From: Akkermansia sp.
GTDB lineage: Bacteria; Verrucomicrobiota; Verrucomicrobiia; Verrucomicrobiales; Akkermansiaceae
Length of the DNA stretch: 61,946 bases
Assembly: GCA_017398355.1 (NCBI GenBank)
Contig: JAFQGD010000027.1
Coordinates: 1-61,946 of the forward strand
Direction: 5' to 3'
Notes under the pieces: generated by a model
Seen by the model: only the letters and a program-made list of their open reading frames with translations
What the model was told of the DNA's origin: nothing
Database searches by the model: none
Part shown: positions 34,311 to 43,088 of the stretch, piece after piece
How the letters are laid out: each line of letters opens with the position of its first letter
How positions within the stretch are numbered: the stretch's first letter is position 1
Position numbers and translations under genes: made by a program

Positions 34311-35816
34311 ATGAAGTCAGAAATCCGCTCGGGAGCTTTTCTCAACTACGCCAACTTGCTGTTGCGTATGGGAGTGGATTTTTTCCTGATACCCCTGTTG
34401 TTACTCTGTTTGGGGAAGTCGGAGTTCGCCATTTACACATTGGCCGGTGTTGTTGTGGCGCGTTTGGCCTTGTGTGATTTTGGCCTTACGGCATCTGCAA
34501 TACGGTTTTTGAGCGAATACCGGGCGCGGGGAGACGCTGCGGGGGAGGCCCACTTTTTGGGGAATTTGCTGGCACTTTTTTCACTTATCGGATTGTTAGT
34601 TTTAGTATTAGGGTTGGCTTTTTATCCTTTTTTGGGGGAGGTGTTTAGCCGCTTTACTTCGGAGGAGATGGATATTTTCCGTATCCTCTATCTCATGACT
34701 TTATTGAACACGGCGCTGATGTTTCCTGCTCGCTCGCTGGGGGGAATATCCGCTGCACAGCAACGCTTCCGCGTGCCGGGCATCATTGCAGCTGTTGCTT
34801 CCGTATGCAATATAGCGGGCACTTTTGCGCTGCTCATGCTGGGTTTCCGCTCGATAGCTCTTACGGCTCTCACCATTGCTACCGGGGTGTTCAGCCTGGT
34901 GTGCCACGCTTTTTATTGTTTTATTGTCTTGCGCGCGCGCGTAAGCTGGCGTGGTTGGGATGTACCCTTGCTGCGTTCGCTTTTTGCCTTCTCCCTCTGG
35001 GTTTTCCTCAGCCAGCTCATCAACGTCATGAATGCCGGTACGGGGAATTTTCTAGTCGCTATCACGCAAGATACGGAGCAGGTGACTCTTTACACCAATG
35101 CGCTCAAGGTGTATGGTTATTACTTTCTTTCCGCCGGTTGCTTGGCCGGTTTGTACCTGCCCCGGGTGGTACAGATGGTCGTGGCAGGGGCCGGTCCTGC
35201 GGCGCAGACGGCGGCTATGATACGCGTGGGTCGTTATTTGATCATACTGCTGGTTGGCTTGCTTATTGAGATGCTATTTTTCGGCCGTGAATTTTTCTCA
35301 CTCTGGATTGGGGATTCCTTGGGTGGCGCGACAGATACCTGCTGGCTGATTACCATCGTGCTGATGTTGCCACAAACGCTCAGCTTGATTCAGGGGGTGG
35401 GGTGGCATATTTCGCAAGCGCGCAACTGTCTGCGCCGCCGTGTGTTCATTGCCGCATTCAATAGTGCTCTTTTCTTGCTGGGCGGCTATATCGTTTGTCG
35501 TTGGTATGGTATCATCGGTTTGGCTTTGTGGGGGGCGTTTACAATGTTTACACAGCTGGCTATGCTGAACTTTCTGCATTATAAACAGGAACTTGGTTTA
35601 GATATTGGTCTCTTTTACCGCCGTGCCTTTTCGCGTAGCTGGTTGTGGCTTCCCTTGCTGGGCGGGGCGGCATACGCCATTGCTGTTATATTTCCCGCCG
35701 GTGGTTGGTGTTTTTGGGGTGCGCGCGTGGCTTTGTTTGCACTTGTATATGCAGGAGTGATGTGGGGGCTTTTCATGACGCCGGCAGAATGCAAAAGTGT
35801 ACTGCGCAGAAATTAA
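34311..35816 (+). CDS. Polysaccharide flippase (MATE/Wzx-like)
   Basis: 501 residues with about 12-14 membrane segments. The start SGAFLNYANLLLRMGVDFFLIPLL resembles lipid-linked oligosaccharide flippases (polysaccharide biosynthesis family). It would move lipid-linked glycans across the inner membrane. No glycosyltransferase cluster is adjacent, although a sugar-phosphate transferase sits at 47850. Confidence 0.75.
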   Translation: MKSEIRSGAFLNYANLLLRMGVDFFLIPLLLLCLGKSEFAIYTLAGVVVARLALCDFGLTASAIRFLSEYRARGDAAGEAHFLGNLLALFSLIGLLVLVLGLAFYPFLGEVFSRFTSEEMDIFRILYLMTLLNTALMFPARSLGGISAAQQRFRVPGIIAAVASVCNIAGTFALLMLGFRSIALTALTIATGVFSLVCHAFYCFIVLRARVSWRGWDVPLLRSLFAFSLWVFLSQLINVMNAGTGNFLVAITQDTEQVTLYTNALKVYGYYFLSAGCLAGLYLPRVVQMVVAGAGPAAQTAAMIRVGRYLIILLVGLLIEMLFFGREFFSLWIGDSLGGATDTCWLITIVLMLPQTLSLIQGVGWHISQARNCLRRRVFIAAFNSALFLLGGYIVCRWYGIIGLALWGAFTMFTQLAMLNFLHYKQELGLDIGLFYRRAFSRSWLWLPLLGGAAYAIAVIFPAGGWCFWGARVALFALVYAGVMWGLFMTPAECKSVLRRN

Positions 35817-35846
35817 CTTCTTTCACTCAGAAAAGGTAGTTTTTTC

Positions 35847-35866
35847 AAAGCGAAAGACGCTTTTTT
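35847..35866 (+). terminator. Short hairpin terminator after the flippase gene
   Basis: AAAGCG pairs with CGCTTT over a 5-base loop, followed by T residues. Confidence 0.55.
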
Positions 35867-35893
35867 GGCTGGAAAAGAAAAACGCATTATGAT
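35865..35893 (+). promoter_or_regulatory. Promoter of the Na+/H+ antiporter gene
   Basis: TTGGCT, 17-base spacer, TATGAT (35888-35893), 33 bases before the ATG at 35926. Confidence 0.55.
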
Positions 35894-35925
35894 ACCATCG
35901 GCGCGAAGATTACACCGTTTCTCCC

Positions 35926-37854
35926 ATGCAAAAGTTTTTTTCTCTTTTCTTCATTGTATCAATGATGCTGCTGAACGGCAGTACACTTAGCGCACAGGAA
36001 ACGCCTTCTGCGACAGTGGTACTGCCTCAAAAGAGCGAGCCGGCGCCCGTGCATGAACATACCGATATGGTATCTGAGGCTGTGGCATCACCCCTGGATG
36101 AGAACGCTATTAAGGAGCAGATTATCACCTCTGCCACTTCCTCCGAAAAGGGAAAGGCGATGCTCAAGGAGGCCGTGCAGGGCAAGAGTTTGGACTTTGT
36201 GCAAACATACCTCAAGCATGAACACAATGCCTATGATGGCCATACTGTGCTGGAACATGCTTGCATGAAAGTACCCTTTTCTCCGCCTGCGGATGGGCAA
36301 CCTTGCCCCGATTGTGGTAAGGTAGTGTACAATCGCAATCCCGAAGGCGCTTTCCCTGCTTGGAGCTATCATTACACCGGCTCGAAAGAACAGTACAGCC
36401 GTTTTCCCATTCCTCTTTCCATCTACACTACGGCGGAGAAAGAGATGAATTTGTGGCAAAAGTTGGTACACCGCGTGCAAGTGGATAATTTCAATTTGGC
36501 GGCGACCATTATTTTCCTGCTGGCCATCATGCATACCTTCTTGGCTCCCAAGTTCCAGACCTTGGCTCACCATTTGGAAAAACGCCACAAACAACGCCTC
36601 CGTGATGAAAAATTTATGATTCTGCACCCGGAGCAGCGTATCCCCGTTTCCTTTGCCTCCACCCTTTGCCATTTCTTGGGGGAGGTAGAGGTCGTCTTCG
36701 GTTTATGGATTGTTCCGTTCTTCTTTGTGTGTTGCCATTATTATTCCATGGAGGACTTTCTGCGTTATATCGACCACGATACCAGCTTTACGGAGCCGCT
36801 TTTTGTGGCCGTTGTGATGGTGGTTGCATCCTCGCGCCCGATTTATCGTTTGGCAGAAAATACGCTGAAGTTCAGCGCCTCCTTGGGCAAGGGTACACCG
36901 GCTGCCTGGTGGCTTTCCGTGCTGTGTATCGCTCCGCTCTTAGGCTCATTCATCACGGAGCCGGCTGCCATGACGCTGGCTGCCATTTTGCTGGGTAAAA
37001 AATTCTATCAACTCAAGCCCAGTTCTTCCCTGTGCTACGCAACGATTGCATTGCTTTTTGTCAACGTATCCGTAGGGGGCACCCTCACGCACTTTGCAGC
37101 TCCTCCCATTGTGATGGTGGCAGGCAAATGGAATTGGGATATGCTGCACATGTTCACCCATTTCGGGTGGAAAGCCGTGTTGGGTATCGTTCTGTCTAAT
37201 GTGATTTATTTCTTCATTTTTGCAAAGGAATTCAAACGCTTGGAAGAGGTGCAGCGCATCAATAGTGCTTTTGATGGCGCCGTGCCTACTACATGGGAAG
37301 ACCGCCAGGATGTCATCCCCGTGTGGGTGTATGGTGTATCTATCTTCTTCTTGGTGTGGACGGTGATGTTTGCCCATCACCCCGCCATTTTCATAGGTGG
37401 TTTCATGTTCTTCCTGGGCTTCACCATGGCTACTCCGCAGTACCAGAATGCTTTCTCCATCAAGGTGCCCCTGCTGGTGGCATTCTTCTTGGCAGGTTTG
37501 CTCATCATGGGTGGTGTGCAAGGCTGGTGGATGCAGCCGGTGCTGCAAGCCTTGGCTGAGCTGGGCGCTACCGTCACCATGGGCTTGGCTAGTATCTTAA
37601 CCGCCTTCAACGATAATGCTGCGGTGACGTTCCTGGCCAGTACTGTTCCCAATCTGCAAGAGGAAATCAAGTATGCCATTGTGGCCGGTGCCGTGACCGG
37701 TGGCGGTCTCACCGTGATTGCCAATGCGCCCAACCCCGCCGGACAAGCCATTCTGGGCAAGTATTTCAAATCCGGTATCAGCGCGTTGCGTTTGTTCTTG
37801 TGGGCGGCTTTGCCCACGGCCATCGTCTTCTGCATATTTAACTTTATACGATAA
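35926..37854 (+). CDS. Putative Na+/H+ antiporter with periplasmic N-terminal domain
   Basis: 642 residues. A signal peptide (MMLLNGSTLSAQ) is followed by about 150 residues with a CPDCG zinc-ribbon-like pair and a hydrophobic transporter domain with about 11 membrane segments. SFITEPAAMTLAAILLG and the C-terminal NDNAAVTFLAS segment resemble NhaD/ion-transporter superfamily motifs. The ion is inferred from family likeness only. The extra periplasmic domain is unusual. ribE follows after 3 bases. Confidence 0.65.
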   Translation: MQKFFSLFFIVSMMLLNGSTLSAQETPSATVVLPQKSEPAPVHEHTDMVSEAVASPLDENAIKEQIITSATSSEKGKAMLKEAVQGKSLDFVQTYLKHEHNAYDGHTVLEHACMKVPFSPPADGQPCPDCGKVVYNRNPEGAFPAWSYHYTGSKEQYSRFPIPLSIYTTAEKEMNLWQKLVHRVQVDNFNLAATIIFLLAIMHTFLAPKFQTLAHHLEKRHKQRLRDEKFMILHPEQRIPVSFASTLCHFLGEVEVVFGLWIVPFFFVCCHYYSMEDFLRYIDHDTSFTEPLFVAVVMVVASSRPIYRLAENTLKFSASLGKGTPAAWWLSVLCIAPLLGSFITEPAAMTLAAILLGKKFYQLKPSSSLCYATIALLFVNVSVGGTLTHFAAPPIVMVAGKWNWDMLHMFTHFGWKAVLGIVLSNVIYFFIFAKEFKRLEEVQRINSAFDGAVPTTWEDRQDVIPVWVYGVSIFFLVWTVMFAHHPAIFIGGFMFFLGFTMATPQYQNAFSIKVPLLVAFFLAGLLIMGGVQGWWMQPVLQALAELGATVTMGLASILTAFNDNAAVTFLASTVPNLQEEIKYAIVAGAVTGGGLTVIANAPNPAGQAILGKYFKSGISALRLFLWAALPTAIVFCIFNFIR

Positions 37855-37857
37855 GCT

Positions 37858-38451
37858 ATGTTTACCGGTCTTGTAGAGTGTACCGGCCAGGTGCTGAAGG
37901 TCGTGCCGGTAGAGCAGGGGGCTCGCTATACCGTGCAAATTCCCTTTGCGGCAGAGCTGGCACTGGGGGATTCTGTGGCAGTTAATGGATGCTGCCTCAC
38001 GGTCGATAAAATTGCAGAGTCGGGGGTGGAGTTTGACTTGCTGACCCAGACGATGCGTGTGACTTCTCTTGGTACCCTGGTGCCGGGTTCGCTTTGTAAC
38101 TTAGAGCGGGCAATGGGCGGCAATGGTCGTTTTGGCGGTCACTTTGTGATGGGGCATGTGGATTGCACGGCAGAGGTGGTGTCCATTCGTCCGGTGGGAC
38201 AGGATCACATGGTGCGTATACGCATTCCCCAAGAGTACGAGCGCTACACGATAGATAAGGGCAGCATTGCAATAGATGGCGTGTCGCTCACCATTGCATC
38301 CATGCCGGAGCCCGGTTTGCTGGAGTTCTGGATTACCCCGCACACATGGCAACGCACGGCTATGCACACATATCAACCCGGCACAGTGGTGAACATTGAG
38401 GTTGATATGATTGCCAAGTATGTGGAAAAGATGTTTGCCGGGCGAGCATGA
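37858..38451 (+). CDS. ribE: Riboflavin synthase alpha chain
   Basis: 197 residues. It catalyses the last step of riboflavin synthesis (two 6,7-dimethyl-8-ribityllumazine molecules). The start MFTGLVECTGQV and the internal repeat of the family (GDSVAVNGCCLTV and IDGVSLTIAS) are diagnostic, along with GGHFVMGHVD. It is in the antiporter mRNA. No FMN riboswitch fits in the 3-base gap. The internal virion-like gene follows 86 bases downstream. Confidence 0.93.
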   Translation: MFTGLVECTGQVLKVVPVEQGARYTVQIPFAAELALGDSVAVNGCCLTVDKIAESGVEFDLLTQTMRVTSLGTLVPGSLCNLERAMGGNGRFGGHFVMGHVDCTAEVVSIRPVGQDHMVRIRIPQEYERYTIDKGSIAIDGVSLTIASMPEPGLLEFWITPHTWQRTAMHTYQPGTVVNIEVDMIAKYVEKMFAGRA

Positions 38452-38537
38452 TTTTACCTCGCCATGGGGGGGGGACAGGATATGCGCCGGGGCTTGCGCC
38501 TCTTGCATCGGGCGTCTTTTAGGCGTAAGCTGAGCTC

Positions 38538-39044
38538 ATGGGTTTTACTACTATCGCAACAGCGGCAGCCCTCGCGCTGCCCAAAGTCATGGAATCTGTC
38601 TCTCTGCGCCAGCAGAGCAAACAGCTTTCTCAAGCCGCTCAGGTACAGGAACGCCTGGCTCATCGCCAAGCAGATTCACTCACGGCCACTGCTGTGGCCA
38701 ACCAGCAGCGCTCTGCGCGCAATGCCAATAGCCAGATGGATAAAGCTGCCGCAGATGCCGTTGCCTCCAATCTGGTAGCAGATGGTTCTGCTCGCGTGCG
38801 CGAAGTGGATTTGGCTACCCGCTTGCAGGATGAAATTACAAACGCTGCCAATACTTCGTTGCAGCAGGCCAATGCTACACGGGAACAAGGCGCATTTACC
38901 GCCTGGAATACACGCAATACGGCAGCCCGCGCCAAGCAGCAAGCTCGTGGCGCTTTGCTCTCCGGGGTGGGCTCGCTTTTTGGTTCCTTTGCCGGTTCGC
39001 TTTCAAAATCGGCAGATTCAAAAGTCGCAAACTCAAGAAAGTAA
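38538..39044 (+). CDS. T7 gp14-like internal virion protein, lone
   Basis: 168 residues, almost entirely helical and Ala/Gln/Arg/Asn-rich. The N-terminus MGFTTIATAAALALPK is followed by long helices and an AQ/RQ-rich middle. The end has NATREQGAFTAWNTRNTAARAKQQARGALLSGVGSLFGSF, close to the gp14-type internal core proteins of podoviruses, which help form the DNA ejection channel. It lies between ribE and an exported-protein gene, about 28 kb from the other phage genes. It is intact and host-like in composition. The match is by pattern, not alignment. Confidence 0.65.
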   Translation: MGFTTIATAAALALPKVMESVSLRQQSKQLSQAAQVQERLAHRQADSLTATAVANQQRSARNANSQMDKAAADAVASNLVADGSARVREVDLATRLQDEITNAANTSLQQANATREQGAFTAWNTRNTAARAKQQARGALLSGVGSLFGSFAGSLSKSADSKVANSRK

Positions 39045-39093
39045 GTGTAAAATATCTTGATTTAAGACTCTGGCTTTGCTATTCTCTGCGGCG

Positions 39094-39858
39094 ATGCAGA
39101 GAATCACCCATTTATTGCTCATAGCCGCTTGCCTTTTCGTGTTGAATCCCTTTAGTGCATACGGAGAGCAGGAGCTTTCGGCTGCGGAAAAGAAGCTGGA
39201 AGCAATGGCTTTGGCATTTGAGGATGTAGCAGAGGCTTTGGGATCTGTGAAGGATGTGAGCGATGCAGATTTGCTGGCTTCGCGTGTTGCCGTGGATTTT
39301 CTTCTCCTGCGCCCGTTGCATGCCGAAATGGTGGCCTTGAAACACAATCCGGAGGTGAACGCGGAATACGCCGAAACTTTCATTCGCCGTTGCGCCGAGG
39401 CCAGAAAAACGGCTGTAGCGGCTATTCAGGCATTGCAGAAACAGGACTTTTACGGCTCGGCCTCCCTCCCGGCTGCTACCTCACTTGCCGCTTTGATGAA
39501 AGGCCCCCTTGCGCCGGAAAAGGCAGCCCCTGCAGCCCTGGAGCTCAAGGTGAATAATATGGAGATGATTGTTCTCTTGCTCTCCGAAGTGGAAGATAAG
39601 GAATCTGCTGAGACAGTGGCTTCTCTTGTCGAATATGCCTTGGCTTGCGGTAAAATCCTAGAGGAATTTGCCACCGAGTACGAATCACAGACTATTGATG
39701 CCGAATCATCTGTTTACTACGCCCGCCGTGTGGAAGATTACCACGTTGATTTCGGTAATCTGGCAGAGTCCCTCAAAGCCTGCCATTATCACAACTCAGA
39801 AAAATTACGGCGCATTTTTGTGTCTGATGAGACGATACCGTCTTTGAACAAAAATTGA
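39094..39858 (+). CDS. Exported protein of unknown function
   Basis: 254 residues. The signal peptide (ITHLLLIAACLFVLNPFSAYG) is followed by a helical protein with an acidic and alanine-rich composition. The family is not recognised. I used the ATG at 39094. A TTG 18 bases upstream is the alternative. It lies after the internal virion-like gene and before the tmRNA terminator. A helical periplasmic protein is the safest description. Confidence 0.55.
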   Translation: MQRITHLLLIAACLFVLNPFSAYGEQELSAAEKKLEAMALAFEDVAEALGSVKDVSDADLLASRVAVDFLLLRPLHAEMVALKHNPEVNAEYAETFIRRCAEARKTAVAAIQALQKQDFYGSASLPAATSLAALMKGPLAPEKAAPAALELKVNNMEMIVLLLSEVEDKESAETVASLVEYALACGKILEEFATEYESQTIDAESSVYYARRVEDYHVDFGNLAESLKACHYHNSEKLRRIFVSDETIPSLNKN

Positions 39859-39864
39859 ATCAAC

Positions 39865-39908
39865 AAAACAGCGTATCAGGTAAATGTTGTACCTGATACG
39901 CTGTTTTT
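39865..39908. terminator. Bidirectional terminator between a protein gene and tmRNA
   Basis: AAACAGCGTATCAGGTA pairs with TACCTGATACGCTGTTT with a short loop. A and T runs on both sides make it usable by both strands. Confidence 0.85.
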
Positions 39909-39914
39909 GAAGTC

Positions 39915-40273
39915 TGGAGGCGAGGGGAATCGAACCCCTGTCCTGGACACTGTTGACGCAAGCATCTCCATGTTCAGGCGTGGATTGCTGCATCTCGCCG
40001 GTGATCCGCTCCACGCCAGCCTTTCACCTAAGCCAGGAACCTGTGGATGTCATACCCGGCGCGGTTCCCCCGCCGGATACCTGCCTACTTAGCTAAGATC
40101 GTCAACCCCAGTAGGCGTCAGGTATCGGATCCAGGCGCGTATGTTACGCAGCCATTGCGTATTCGTTGTTGGAATAGGCATTTAATTGTTTGAGCGGCTT
40201 TTAAGGAGGCCAGCCGATCAACCTCCACATGCAGCCGGCGCCTCGAATGTTCAGTCGAAACCGGGACGCCCCC
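39915..40273 (-). ncRNA. ssrA: tmRNA (ssrA)
   Basis: 359 bases. The 5' end GGGGGCG (40273-40267) pairs with CGCCTCC at the 3' end (39922-39916) to form the acceptor stem, and GGGGTTCGATTCCCC near the 3' end is the T-arm. CCA is not encoded, so it must be added. An internal reading (40144-40179) encodes the tag AYSNNEYAMAA and then TAA. The exact resume codon is a guess, probably GCC. tmRNA rescues stalled ribosomes and tags their products for degradation. The acceptor and tag make the identification secure. Confidence 0.92.
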
Positions 40274-40310
40274 ATGATGTTGTATGAACTCATACGGGGG
40301 ATTTAGAGTC

Positions 40311-40342
40311 AAAAAAGGCCGGTTTCGTTGAAGATAACCGGC
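40311..40342 (-). terminator. Terminator after tRNA-Arg
   Basis: On the minus strand GCCGGTT pairs with AACCGGC over an 11-base loop and is followed by T6. It separates tRNA-Arg from the tmRNA, which would then need its own promoter. Confidence 0.7.
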
Positions 40343-40373
40343 GTTTCTTTGGCTAATAGCCCGGAATGAGTAG

Positions 40374-40447
40374 CACGCCCGCAGGGATTCGAACCCCAAA
40401 CCTTCTGATCCGTAGTCAGATGCTCTATCCAATTGAGCTACGGGCGC
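40374..40447 (-). tRNA. tRNA-Arg (anticodon ACG)
   Basis: 74 bases. Acceptor GCGCCCG/CGGGCGT (one G-U pair), anticodon stem TCTGA/TCAGA with loop CTACGGA, hence anticodon ACG (Arg), T-arm GGGGTTCGAATCCC. Discriminator G. CCA not encoded. Confidence 0.95.
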
Positions 40448-40481
40448 GTTGTTGGTTTGTTACCGCTTTCGCGGTGCGCAG

Positions 40482-40510
40482 AATATACCTTTTTTTGGTG
40501 AAGATGTCAA
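40482..40510 (-). promoter_or_regulatory. Near-consensus promoter of tRNA-Arg
   Basis: TTGACA (40510-40505), 17-base spacer, TATATT (40487-40482), 34 bases upstream of the tRNA-Arg 5' end on the minus strand. Confidence 0.85.
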
Positions 40511-40567
40511 CAAAAATTACGAAAATTTTGCAAAAAAACTAAAAAAAGTTTATTTAAGGGGGCAAAA

Positions 40568-41758
40568 TCAGCCCAAGCGGTGCTCAAAATCGGAGTAATC
40601 GAGGTGGCAGACGGTGCTGCGGGTACCATCTGCATGCAAAAGGGAGATAGATGGGTGAGGAACTCCGTTGAAGTGAGTTGTCTTGACGATGGTGTAGTGA
40701 GCCATATCATCCAGAATAATCGTATCGCCCGGGGAAAGCGGGGAAGGGAAGGAAAAATCGCCAATGACATCTCCGGCTAAGCAGGTGGGGGCTCCCAGCC
40801 GGTAGGTGTGCGTGAGTTCTCCCGCTTCCCCGGCTTTTCGGTACTCCTCACCCGGGAGCGCCACGGCCGGGGTGTCCGCACCACCGGGATGCAGGGCAAA
40901 CACATCCGGCCGATACGGCATTTCCAACACGTCCGGCATGTGGGCGCTGGCGCTCACATCCAAAATGGCATGCTTGTATCCCAAGGATTCAAACACGTCC
41001 AACACCGTGGCGCGTAGTACCCCGGTATGAATAGCCCATGCTTCCCCGGGTTCCAAGAAGACTTCCACATTGTATGTGCTGCGTATCTCTTGCAGCAAGG
41101 AGACTAGCGCCCCGCGGTTGTAATACGGCTTGGTAATCCAATGCCCGCCACCCAGGTTGATATAGCGCATTTCCGGGGTTGCTAAGAGTTTGCCGAAGTG
41201 CTGCTCGAAGGCGCGGAATGTTTCAATGAGTTCTTCTGCGCCTTGTTCGCAGAGAGTATGAAAATGCAGCCCGCTAATTCCGCGAAGGTCCGCATCGGCA
41301 AGTTGTTCCGGCGGGATTCCAAGGCGTGAGCCGGGGACACAGGGATCATACAGGGCTGTATGCCCGGTTGAGTGGCAAGGGTTGACGCGCAGACCAAACT
41401 GAAGCTCACCGCTTAGGTAGCGGGGGTGGGCTAGGCATTGCTCCCTATAGCGCCGCCATTGTGGCAGGCTGTTGAAATCAATGTGGTGCGCGATGTGGAG
41501 CAGCTCTTGCAGCTCTTCCTCGCGGTATGCGGGGGAAAACACAGCAATGTGCCCCCCCATATGCCGCGCGGCCAGCCGTGCTTCGTATAAGCCGGAGGCA
41601 CAGCATCCATCGCACCACGGGCGTATGGTACCAAAGGCTGATGTGGTGGAAAAGGCTTTGAGTGCCAACAATACCTTGGCGCCGGAACGCACGCCCGTTT
41701 CATGCAACAGGCGTGCGTTCTTTTCTAGTGCGGGAAGTGAGATGAGGAAGTCGGCCAC
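40568..41758 (-). CDS. nspC: Carboxynorspermidine decarboxylase NspC
   Basis: 396 residues. A PLP-dependent enzyme of the alanine racemase fold that decarboxylates carboxynorspermidine or carboxyspermidine in polyamine synthesis. The PLP lysine is probably Lys34 (LALKAFST). HFHTLCEQ and GGGHWITKPYY are typical NspC blocks, and LEPGEAW supplies the phosphate/substrate region. It follows the TPR lipoprotein gene by 19 bases. No carboxynorspermidine synthase is visible in the window. Confidence 0.88.
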   Translation of the reverse strand: MADFLISLPALEKNARLLHETGVRSGAKVLLALKAFSTTSAFGTIRPWCDGCCASGLYEARLAARHMGGHIAVFSPAYREEELQELLHIAHHIDFNSLPQWRRYREQCLAHPRYLSGELQFGLRVNPCHSTGHTALYDPCVPGSRLGIPPEQLADADLRGISGLHFHTLCEQGAEELIETFRAFEQHFGKLLATPEMRYINLGGGHWITKPYYNRGALVSLLQEIRSTYNVEVFLEPGEAWAIHTGVLRATVLDVFESLGYKHAILDVSASAHMPDVLEMPYRPDVFALHPGGADTPAVALPGEEYRKAGEAGELTHTYRLGAPTCLAGDVIGDFSFPSPLSPGDTIILDDMAHYTIVKTTHFNGVPHPSISLLHADGTRSTVCHLDYSDFEHRLG

Positions 41759-41777
41759 GGTTGGTCAAACTTGCCTT

Positions 41778-42887
41778 TTACTGCTGTTTCTGTTCCGGTG
41801 CAGGTACCGGGGTGGGTTCCTCCGGAGAAGCTGCCGGAACATTGGCTGGCGTTTCTTGCAGTGTCTGGTTTTCCACTTGGGCTGCCTGTTCGTCCTGCAA
41901 TTCGCGGGCAAGCGCCAGTACGTTCGGGCGCAGTGATTCAAAGTAGAGGCGAGCTTCTTTGCGGATGTCCCCGCGTCTATTGCCGGCGTAGAGTCGCTGG
42001 CAGAAGTTGACGGCCTGCACCCAAGCGTTGAGTGCTTCCTTCTTGTTGCCTACGCGACTTTCCAAATTACCGAGGTTGCCCAAAAGTCTGATGTACTGGA
42101 TGGACATCTCGGGCGCGAGCTTATCGAGGGCTTTTGCAAGTTCAATTCCCTTGTTGTAGGTGTCGCGGGCTTCTTCGGGGTCTTCTGCCCAGAATTGGCA
42201 TTCACCTAAACAACGGTAGGAACTCATCACATCCGTGGCTGCGCGTGCCAGCTCCGGCTCAACGGCGCCTTCCGGCAGCTTTTCACCCTCTGCTGGGGCT
42301 AGTTCTTTGTAAATTCCCAAATCTGATTCCAACGCCTTTTCGTACCATGGAAGGGCATTAGCCGCTTGATTGCGGAAAAGAAGGGTGGCTGCTTTGCCGT
42401 TGAAGATGGCACTTTGGATGCGGCGTGCTTCGCGGCTGTTGCGCTCGGCTTCCGGCAGTGCATCCAAGTCTTTTTGGGCTGTATCGTATGCACCCTCTGC
42501 TTTGGCAAAAGCTGTTAAATCCAGCGTGATTTCCGCGATGCGCAGGGCAAGCTTAGCCTTCTCTATGGTACCATTTGCCGTGGGGGCAATGGCATCGTAG
42601 TAGCCCTCTGTCAAGGCGAGCATTTCGCGCACGGGCTCAGTGACCTCCGGGTCGTTGACTCGCTGGCTTGCCAGTTTGCCAATCGTGTACACCATCTGTT
42701 CGAACAAAGCTTCCTTTGCTGCTTCTGGGGAGGTAGCGGGGGCGCTTGCCTTTACTTCTGCCGGGGCGGTAGGTGTGGTGGTGGCTGTTTCCTCATCATC
42801 GCAGGAGCAAAGGGCTGCGAGTGCTACTGTGCCCATGGCCGTTGCGCATGCACCACGGGCAATCCGATACAAAATTTGGCTATTCAT
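41778..42887 (-). CDS. TPR lipoprotein
   Basis: 369 residues. Lipobox LCSC (cysteine near residue 28). An Ala/Pro/Thr linker is followed by helical TPR-type repeats such as AKAEGAYDTAQKDLDALPEAE and DTYNKGIELAKALDKLAP, and by a Pro/Glu/Gln-rich tail. I used the ATG at 42887, which begins the signal sequence. Probably a periplasmic scaffold. It is co-directional with nspC but the functional link is unknown. Confidence 0.65.
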   Translation of the reverse strand: MNSQILYRIARGACATAMGTVALAALCSCDDEETATTTPTAPAEVKASAPATSPEAAKEALFEQMVYTIGKLASQRVNDPEVTEPVREMLALTEGYYDAIAPTANGTIEKAKLALRIAEITLDLTAFAKAEGAYDTAQKDLDALPEAERNSREARRIQSAIFNGKAATLLFRNQAANALPWYEKALESDLGIYKELAPAEGEKLPEGAVEPELARAATDVMSSYRCLGECQFWAEDPEEARDTYNKGIELAKALDKLAPEMSIQYIRLLGNLGNLESRVGNKKEALNAWVQAVNFCQRLYAGNRRGDIRKEARLYFESLRPNVLALARELQDEQAAQVENQTLQETPANVPAASPEEPTPVPAPEQKQQ

Positions 42888-43040
42888 AACGGCGTATATT
42901 CTGTACTCAACGCCCCTGCGCGTCAAGCTATTTCTACGCGCGAGACACAGAATCTCCCCCGATTTCTCCCTCGAAAGTGTCCTTCCTCACTATTTTTTTG
43001 TCAAAAATTGCAAAAAAAATCATTCTCTGTAAGTTTTTGC

Positions 43041-43070
43041 TTGTCTTTCCCCTTGCATATTGGCTAGAAT
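43041..43070 (+). promoter_or_regulatory. Promoter of the acidic-tail lipoprotein gene
   Basis: TTGTCT, 18-base spacer, TAGAAT (43065-43070), 18 bases before the ATG at 43089. Confidence 0.5.
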
Positions 43071-43088
43071 AAGGAACACCGAAACGTC

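Noticed and set aside
40118..40432. Open frame across tmRNA
   Set aside because: Covers the tmRNA and part of tRNA-Arg; it is not a protein gene.
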